Positions 56,401-64,000 of a stretch of DNA of 64,000 bases are shown here, piece after piece. The stretch lies in assembly GCA_021234155.1 (NCBI GenBank), contig JAJEKV010000003.1:15546386-15610385 (forward strand), written 5' to 3'. This DNA is from Isoetes taiwanensis (lineage: Eukaryota; Streptophyta; Lycopodiopsida; Isoetales; Isoetaceae). A model generated the notes under the pieces. It had not been told where the DNA came from. It did not search any database and saw only the letters and a list, made by a program, of their open reading frames with translations. The translations under genes and the position numbers were made by a program. How positions within the stretch are numbered: the stretch's first letter is position 1; each line of letters starts with the position of its first letter.

Positions 56401-58458
56401 AGTAATATCTGGACTATGCCTTATGTATCAGAGGAAGGCAAATAGAAATGCTGTTACGAAATGTACAGTAGGGCAAAAGAACCTAAAAAATTGTTTGAAG
56501 GTGATAACCTCCCCTGTGATCAGCCAAATGGGTTAAGATGCATAAATATTGCAAAGTTCACAAGGATTCTCCTTAGAAGAATCGAGTATGAACGCCTCTC
56601 CAAAAAGCTTTGCCATAAAATAACATGCAAATTAATTTTATTGGAAAAGTGGCAAGTGGCAAACATGCACTCATATAAAAGTAGCATGCATATGATAAGC
56701 ATGAATATTAAGCTAAACATCTTTTCACAATATAAGATACAAATGAGTCTATTTTTTTACTTGAAAATGAATGGGCTAGAGCCACGTACATTGCTTTTAA
56801 CTAGATGGATGATGTCAAAAGTCAACATGAAGCTTTATTCTATTAGAATCACATTGTGAACCATTTATTGGCTCCAATGGGGATGCCTTAAATGCATATA
56901 CATGTCAAGAAAGAAACTTGTATTATGTAGAATATGTAGTAATGTACCTGAAGCTGGTGGACTTCATAATCGCATGCTAGTGCCTAAAGTATGCGTCTCA
57001 ACAATAAAAAAAAAAAAAAAAAAAAAAAAACCTATCTACCCTCCCCCCCCAAGCCTAGATTATTCAAAACAATCACCCCCCGCCACGTGGTATACCCGTG
57101 CGTGTGGGGCGGTGGAGGTACCGAGGCCCACGTGGATATAGCACGTAATATATTAATAATATTGATTTTGTTATTGTATTTATACCTTGGTTCTCCTTTG
57201 CAAATCAGGCTTGTGGGATATATCGAGCTTGTTTTCAAGAACCCTAACTGCCAGTCACGCCAAGATCCGGCCAAAACACCTGATTAAACCACCAAATCGT
57301 GGCTCAGAGCTATCGGATCGGCCCAAAAGATGCAATAACCTATCAGGTAAACTAAAAAACAAAATTCCGGCATGGATTTGCCAAGAACAACACTAAACAG
57401 GGGATTTCAAGAAGGGGAAAATGGCTCTGAGTAAATTTTGAGAGCTTTGAGGCGAAAGAGGGAAAGACTGCTTTGAAGAAAGACCGGTTCACTTATCTAG
57501 AGCTTGAATTTGCCTTCCAAATATCAGATTATGCATGAATTATTGATGATTTATGTGAATTACCTGACTGTATACCTTTTTTATCATGTGCCCAAGACAT
57601 CGAGCTTGGGATTATTTATTGCCTGCTGTGTGATTTTCAGTTGAACGAAAATTCGATCTTTGGTGACATATTTATGAATGTGTGCTGATGACTTTGTGTT
57701 TGATATCATACCTGTACAACACTTGATCCTTGCATTCCAGCACAAAATGGAAGTTAGCAGAATTGTTGCACATAAGCATATATAGCATAGGTTTATGATA
57801 GTTACCGTGCCTGCACAATCCTCTGATAGAGTTTTGACTGGCACTACCAGATCATTATTCTGCCCTTAACAAGTCTGCATTTACATCTTGCTTGAGTGAT
57901 TAGCATCTTCTCATTTGCATAAGCATTGACAGCATTGATATTACTCAGAAAAGCAAAAAAGTGCATCCAAGCATCAAGCAATTCAAGATTTGTCTGCTAT
58001 CCATAGTCTGTGACAGGCAGTCAAACCAAAAATCAAATTTCCAAAATATTTGCACATCTTTCTGCAAAAATCATTTTTGACCTTTGTGTGCAGAGATATT
58101 AGAGAGGGATTCAATCATCATGCTCTAATCGAGTTAGAAAATTTGAGTCTCTGCTAGGGACATTGACCAAAAATTGACCTGGTCAGGAATGCATTTTTGA
58201 GTGATTTGCTTTAATCAAAGCCTGTCTGACTTTACACCCAGTATCCTTCAAGATCTTGAGTAGCCTTAGCATCAAGAATCTTGAGTAAACTCGCTCTGGT
58301 TTGCATCTGGCATCTATTCTTGCTAGGCAGACTGTTTTCTCTTTAGGGAAAGTGGTTCATAATCATTGTTTGAGCATTCTGCTTGGGATTTTTCACTCAG
58401 GCAACCTGGAGGTTCTAAACCACTGAGGTTGAAGGTTTTGCCAGGAACACCTTCAACA
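53449..58458 (+). repeat. 5' LTR of F (B superfamily) split by insert K
   Basis: It starts TGCTGCCATG and ends CCTTCAACA before the primer site. Parts 53449-54614 and 57031-58458 together give about 2.6 kb, near the B LTR length. Shared words on both sides of the insert (TTTTGCAAAA | AAACCTATCTACC, then TATTTATACCTTGG) follow the B LTR order, which shows that 54640-57005 is an insertion. Confidence 0.72.
54640..57005. mobile_element. Insert K: 2.37 kb segment between two 25-nt A-tracts
   Basis: It is flanked by A-tracts of 25 bases at 54615-54639 and 57006-57030. The right one is preceded by AATAAA, as in a polyadenylated retroposed transcript oriented plus, with the left A-tract as target. 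It contains TATATAAAC (55061-55069) but no long or recognisable ORF (longest about 130 codons, 56461-56859). It is unidentified: possibly a LINE/SINE-mobilised non-coding transcript or a host fragment. Confidence 0.5.
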
Positions 58459-58461
58459 TTT

Positions 58462-58479
58462 TGGAGGTCCTACCGAGAT
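58462..58479 (+). other. Primer-binding site of F
   Basis: TGGAGGTCCTACCGAGAT follows the LTR, identical to the B site. Confidence 0.7.
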
Positions 58480-58500
58480 ATTTTCCTGGAATTTGAACTC

Positions 58501-58920
58501 ATGCCTCCCAGGAGAACAAATGAAGCATCTGAACATGCTGAAGCACAGGAGAATCATGAAGCCTCTATTGCAGTATCAGGAGTAAGTATACAAGCAAATA
58601 CAGGTATGCCTTGCCATTACTTTGAGTTGAATGTGCCAATTCCTGTTCCTACTTTTGATCCAAGCATGAATGCTAACAATTTTCTGAAAACTTCTGAGGA
58701 GTATTATCAATAATATGGGCACAAGAAAGGTTGTAAATTCTCCGAGTTTAAAAAATGTTTCAAAAATGATGAGGTCAGAGCTTGGCTTGAATATGTTGTG
58801 AGTTTAGGAGCTAACTCATGGGATGAATTAGTCAAGAAAGTCTTGGCAAGGTTTGGTAAGCTGTTAGATCCTCAGGATTTGATCTTTGAACTACAAACCT
58901 TTCATATTAAACATGGTGAT
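58501..58920 (+). pseudogene. gag of F, truncated
   Basis: The ATG is at 58501 (MPPRRTNEASEHAEAQENHE), then YFELNVPIPVPTFDPS, NNFLKTSEEYY, a stop, GHKKGCKFSEFKKCFKNDEVRAW and LIFELQTFHIKHGD. The homology to E ends abruptly at 58920. No other internal genes of F are present. Confidence 0.82.
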
Positions 58921-60944
58921 CCAGCCTCTACTTCAGGATTTAGCATTGCTTCCCCATGAGTAAGGTCATTCTCAGAAAATATGGACTACTAGTTCATATA
59001 ATCTCACTCGTCTTGATTCTTATTGGGACTTGGAACTGGTATGTGTTGCCCTCTTCTCTGTTATCCCTAAAGGTATGATTAGCAAAGTCATCGTACTAAT
59101 CTTCTTCCATTATTGGAAGGGATATTCATACATCCTGCTATTCCTACGTCCACTTGATACTCTCAGCTTATAATACTGAATTCGTTGGTATCTAGAACCT
59201 TTGAGTAGTTAACCTCTCATTATCTGTTATTCCAATACCGTTCCAACCATCCTTGGGATGTTCTAGAATGTAACATCACCATATATGCTATACTTACTCT
59301 AGCTATTTCCTTGATTTGAACTCCTTTCATATTCCTTAGTACGTTGTACTTGCTGACGTTAGTCAATCCCAAACAATTGAGATAACTTGAATGCTTATCT
59401 CTGGTACTTTATACCTCATAAATACCTTCATGTATAAGCATACCATTATGCTTATTCCTAAACCTTATCCTGTAACATTCCGTTCGTCTTGCACGAATAT
59501 CCTACTATTTTCCTGTATGGCATAAAATTGAATGTCACAGTCGACATCCTTGATATCCTCACTAATTGTAGTATTTGATACTACTAAATCCTTCTAACAT
59601 CCACGACCACTACCTTGTTATTATGTGATATATTAACATGTGTGAGCCAATCCTAAGTCTAGAGTCATATGTGATCTTTGACATAGCCACATAGCTATCC
59701 TCATGCTTGTCGGCCGTATTGTACAATCATCACTACCTACAACTCTAATACATGTGTTTTTCCATGTATAGTCTTCTCGTCTCATATAATTATAATTCGC
59801 TCCCGTATAACAATATAGTGGATGATATTATCCACCAAAAATTCAACTTCTTGTTGCCGCAAGCATATTTTCTCAACTCGTTAATCTTGTACCATATACA
59901 TGTTATGGTTTTAACACTATTTTTAGCATCTCTAATCCTAGTTCGACTTGATCCTCAAGCTCTAGTCAGCTACCCTAAGTTCCTAATGGACATGTTTAAC
60001 GTCTAGTATAGGAACTCTTATCTTCATTATTTCCGTATTCATACGGACTGTGAACTAAAAGTTCTATTATGCACCCTTTTTTTTGTTGTTATGCTTCACC
60101 ATTAAATGGTCCTCATATGCAAATACCAACGAGGAGCTACTCCTCGAGATACACACACAGTACCAAGTCCAGAGCACATTTTCCTTGGTAAGATGTTCAT
60201 TGGGCACCTACCTTGTCCATATTCCACTCTTTAGGTTATTCAATGTGTCCATTCAAATTCCCTACATTTGAAATGTTGTTCACAAGAACTTTCATGCTCT
60301 CCCTTGGATGACCATTGTCGTGTGGGCATATTGTTTGCCTCCCTAATGCATCATTCATTGGAGGTCGGCTTTCGATAATCATATCGTTCACCAAAGCTCC
60401 AGCACACCTTACTTTACGCTTTCAGACGATTGCGCCATATGCTAGCAATTGTCCTTTCCCATTCCAACGGTCTTATAGAACGTTTATTCTCACCTTCGTT
60501 CAGTTCAACCGCGATTCTCTTGACCTTGTGTAAAAACTATGTTCCACACTATTGTCCAGTCTTCTATTCGGCGGCCCTTTGCTTCCAGCGAAGGCGTCCA
60601 TTCCCTTAACTTGTGCCATGCATGATAGCCACGCATTTGACTAACATCATTAAGCGTATCCACATGGCGACGTTCTCGACTTACTCATGCATATCCTTGC
60701 ATCTATATTGCATGCCTCAGGAACGTCAACCTCCTTACGAAATGCATCTTATGCGTAATTTTATAATCTGTAGTTATGGATCTACGTCGTTATATGCCAT
60801 TTATCTTCTAGCTTCTATAGCATAAACATTCTATACCTTGACCACCTTGAAACCTACACTTCTAAAGTGATCTCCCTTTCATAAGCTGGATATTTATAAT
60901 CCAGTTTCCACATTTTCTTTTACGTTGAATGGCAATATATCTGC
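58921..60944. other. 2 kb without identifiable genes
   Basis: A/T-rich sequence with only short frames (up to 94 codons) and no motif I recognise. It could be a strongly decayed element or a flank of G. It does not align visibly with any other part of the window. Confidence 0.4.
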
Positions 60945-62454
60945 TGTGATGATCCCCGAATCCATACGATGCTCCCATTGTATGAATACGGGAAATTCCC
61001 CTCCCATGGAGACTCTATCATCACGAAAAAGTCCTCCGTTTGACTCGGACCACTTGTGATGGCCAAGTGTCCGGGTGAAGGACACGGAGGTGTCATTCAT
61101 CCAATGCCTTCTATGCAGATCCTATATAGTAGAAGCGTATATACATGTTAGCAATTGGCAACAATACAAATACATAGTATACCACCACAAAGGGTGGCCC
61201 ATCCATCATCAATATGAACAACAATGTAGTACAAATATACATAGGAAATGCACCATAAATGAGGCTTCTACCCCAGGCTCAGACTCAAAGGGATCGACTG
61301 ATGGTCAGGGCCTCCGGATAACAGTAGACAGAAGTATAACATGGCATTGGCTGGCATAGAACAATGGCTACGGTAGTCCATTCCATCCGTCCCTCCTATG
61401 CACACTTTGCAGATAGGCTGAATCATGCTATGACGTGGTTCTAGCCTTCCAGAGAAATAATCTCATGGAGTCAACCTGTGAGACTACTCTGGTTTACATC
61501 TCCCCGGTCTGACGAGGCAGGAAAGGGGTGAATCACCTCCCGAATCACAATATTTCCATGGGTGTGCTAGAGATATGTGCCACCTCAGTGCACACGCATC
61601 CGTACCCGACTTACCCCCCTAAATTTATACCAATGCGACCCAAGGGGTGTCAGATCCATACCCGGCCCACACTTAGTGACCGACTATAAGCCTAGCACAC
61701 TGTAGGAGCCCCAGTAGCCATGCTCAGCAAGGCTCCGCCCCCACTTCATCAGTTGTGACCGTTATTTGGTGTTGAACCACATTATAGCATCTACAGCCCG
61801 ATGGGCTCTTGTGCACAGGCCGCATCTAATGGGATTTGAGGGATTCTAGCTAGGAGCATATCTAATCCTAAATGGCCTTTAGGTCTCTACCCCTTTTTTA
61901 CCCATATAACACAGGGGGAATAGAAAGAGAGTATTCATATCTGATACATCCATCATAATCTCATGTAGAACATAAAATAGAGAGACTAATCATCCATCTA
62001 ACAAGTAAGGGTTAGTTCTTAACTAGAATCTCAAGCTAACTAAGCCTACTAACCGATATCTGAGCTAGATCTCCCATCTCTCAGGTTCCCCATGCCCTGC
62101 TGGTTGAATAAGCTCCTCCTCCTTCTCCCATTGCCCCCAAATCGAATTGGGGCAAATTGGGATGGAAGCCCCAGTTTGGTGACCCAAAGTTAGCAGGTCT
62201 GCCTTGCCCAATCGATTTGGGCTAGATGGCAATTCTAGACTCGTTGTCATTACCTAATTTAATATTTTAGCCTTTTTAATATTAGGTTAAGCCCTAAAGT
62301 TGAATTTGGGTTTAGGGTTAGGTTTCCACCTTAATAATTAATGAGTTAACATAGCTAACCTTAGCTTATGAATAATTAACGCACCATTAATTATTTCTAG
62401 TGATGTGTCATGTATTTATACCTAAAAGGACGTATAAATACGTGGAACGTCGCA
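60945..62454 (-). repeat. LTR of element G, minus orientation
   Basis: It runs TGTGATGATCCCC...ACGTCGCA, about 1.51 kb, followed on the right by AAGGAGGGGAGAA (minus strand, 62455-62467), so it is a 3' LTR. It shares ordered blocks with the A-family LTRs (AGGGTGGC, GGCTCAGACTC, CCATTCCATCCG, CACACTTTGCAGA, GGCTCTTGT) and is probably a distant relative. TATA-like TATTTATACG near its promoter end. Confidence 0.8.
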
Positions 62455-63512
62455 TTCTCCCCTCCTTAAAAAAATATTGCTATAACAGTCTACAAGAAAT
62501 ACGGCTTACCTCGTGGCAACCGATCACATATTAGAAGGAAAAACCTCCCCTCCTTAAGGAAAAGTCTCCCAGACCATCAGAAGAAGTCGGTGGTGAGAGT
62601 ATAAGTTGCACAGAGATTATCATCTTTAAGGTGATCAAAGTTGAAAATGATGTGTAATGTGCAATTCATAAATCTGAGAGGTGTGTTTAATACGAAAGTG
62701 CTATCTCACAGTGAGAATTATAAAGCTTGAAACATGAAGCTAATAGTGGCAAGGCATAAATAGATATAAGAATTTGTGAGCTATTAATGTTAATAATATT
62801 GAAAGACTCTTAAAAAGATGACACAGGTTGCGTAACAACTGTTTTTTATGCACGGGAGTAGCCAGCATTGTAATGTGGATTGACTCGAGTAAATTGCACT
62901 GTTAGAAAATAAAAGTCTGGGTTTGCGGAAACAAGGTACATTGTATAAAACAATAAGACCCTGAGGTTTTAGCTTAGGTGTGAATTAAGCATGACCTATG
63001 GAAAAGCAATCTATTTGGTGATATGGAAGCTGATATAGCTCCATAGATAACAGAACGAAGCTGAGCTAGATAGAGTTTAACTAGAGGGTGATGACTAAGC
63101 GGAATATTAAATATCCCATGAGTACATAGGGAATATCAAGACGACATTGTTACAAGAAGGAAAACCATTTTGTAATCCTTGACTAGCTAAGTGACCCCGT
63201 CTATCAAGGATATTAGTCACGTGGAATATATATGAGAGCTCGGGTAGAAGTGCTAAACATTGGAAATAAGGAGCAGTGAGGTATCCTTATTTTGGATCCA
63301 TACCTGCGAGAATTGCTAGCATGATGTTTGTGATCCCATTGAATCACTGGAAGTTAAGCGACCCAGAAATGTATACTTAATAATGACGAGGATTGATTTG
63401 TCATGTGGCAGATATATTGCCATTCAAGGTAAGATATTGGATATAGCACCCATATTTCTTGTAGACTTGTCTAGATGCCGAGGACAGCATCATTTTTTTA
63501 AGGAGGGGAGAA
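62455..63512. other. Core between inverted LTRs of G
   Basis: 1058 bp with no coding region. Each end carries the same polypurine tract in opposite orientation, AAGGAGGGGAGAA (minus at 62455-62467, plus at 63500-63512). About 50-60 bp beside each is related (CTACAAGAAATA and TTTTTTTAAGG words). The middle is unidentified. Confidence 0.7.
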
Positions 63513-64000
63513 TGTGACGTTCCACGTATTTATACGTCCTTTTAAGTATAAATACATGACACGTCACTAGAAATAATTAATGGTGCATTAATTATTCATA
63601 AGCTAAGGTTAGCTATGTTAACTTATTAATTAGTAAGGTAGAAACCTAACCCTAAATCCTAATTCGAATTTAGGGCTTAACCTGATATTAAAAAGGCTAA
63701 AATACTAAATTAGTTAATGATAACTAATCTAGAATTGCCACCTAACGCAAATCGATTGGGCAAGGCAGACTTGCTAACTTTGAGTCACCCAAATTGGGGC
63801 TTCTACCCCAATTTGCCCCAATTCGATTTGGGGGCAATTGGAGAAGGAGGAGGAGCTTGTTCAACCAGCAGGGCATGGGAACCTGAGAGATGAGAGATCT
63901 AGCTTAAATACTGGTTAGTAGGCGTAGTTAGCTTGAGATTCTAGTTAGGAACTAACCCTTGCTTGTTAAATGGATGATTAGTCTCTCTATTTTATGTTCT
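63513..64000 (+). repeat. Second LTR of G, inverted (partial)
   Basis: It begins TGTGACGTTCCACG and is about nine-tenths identical by eye to the reverse complement of 62454 leftwards. It runs off the window end. Its polypurine tract makes it the 3' LTR of a plus-oriented element. Confidence 0.82.

Noticed and set aside
55445-56860. Possible host exons within insert K
   Set aside because: Only short frames with no recognisable domain. Splice-like words are not supported by any coding continuity.

Overview
The window is nuclear DNA from a land plant, from a large, repeat-packed, probably heterochromatic genome. I see no host gene. Nearly all of it is LTR retrotransposons inserted into one another. 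Plant evidence: Ty3/gypsy chromoviruses and a Ty1/copia element with initiator-Met tRNA primer sites, a plant-type extra RNase H in another gypsy family, and a hAT-type MITE. I cannot place the lineage (seed plant, fern, lycophyte or bryophyte).

Layout. Gypsy element E (5' LTR fragment 26448-27499, gag resuming at 51229) is the oldest layer. Copia element H sits in the LTR of E. Chromovirus A1 (minus strand, 1-24487) sits in the protease region of H and carries a hAT MITE (1644-2050). Gypsy element B (12988-24251) sits in the 5' LTR of A1. In the gag of E sits a second chromovirus of the A family, A2 (27770-51228, minus strand). A2 was interrupted next to its chromodomain by gypsy element C (30142-40646, plus), whose 5' LTR carries a small non-coding LTR element, D (30719-33122). 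Target-site duplications support A2 (agaaa), C (gagat), D (ccaga), the MITE (atcaatat) and, with one mismatch, B. To the right lie a related LTR (I), element F with a 2.4 kb insert between two A-tracts (K), an unidentified 2 kb stretch, and a pair of inverted LTRs (G).

The main discovery is in A1 and A2. Besides gag, protease, reverse transcriptase, RNase H, integrase and a C-terminal chromodomain, each has two extra genes between the 5' LTR and gag. ORF1 starts at its first in-frame ATG with the histone H3 tail ARTKQTAR, followed in A2 by K9. It continues through a long charged linker and ends in a complete histone H3 fold of about 90 residues. A2 ORF1 is open over 435 codons. A1 keeps the same architecture but is broken by a frameshift and a stop. 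Five of the eight tail codons differ between the copies, all silently. ORF2 is an unrecognised protein with an acidic tract. Two 67-nt hairpins precede each extra ORF, eight in all, with compensatory changes between A1 and A2. So one element encodes both a histone-H3-like protein and a chromodomain, a class of module that reads H3 tails.

Caution: paired LTRs differ repeatedly at CAG/CTG motifs in a way unlike deamination. Some frameshifts, especially in B, C and parts of A2, may be sequence errors.
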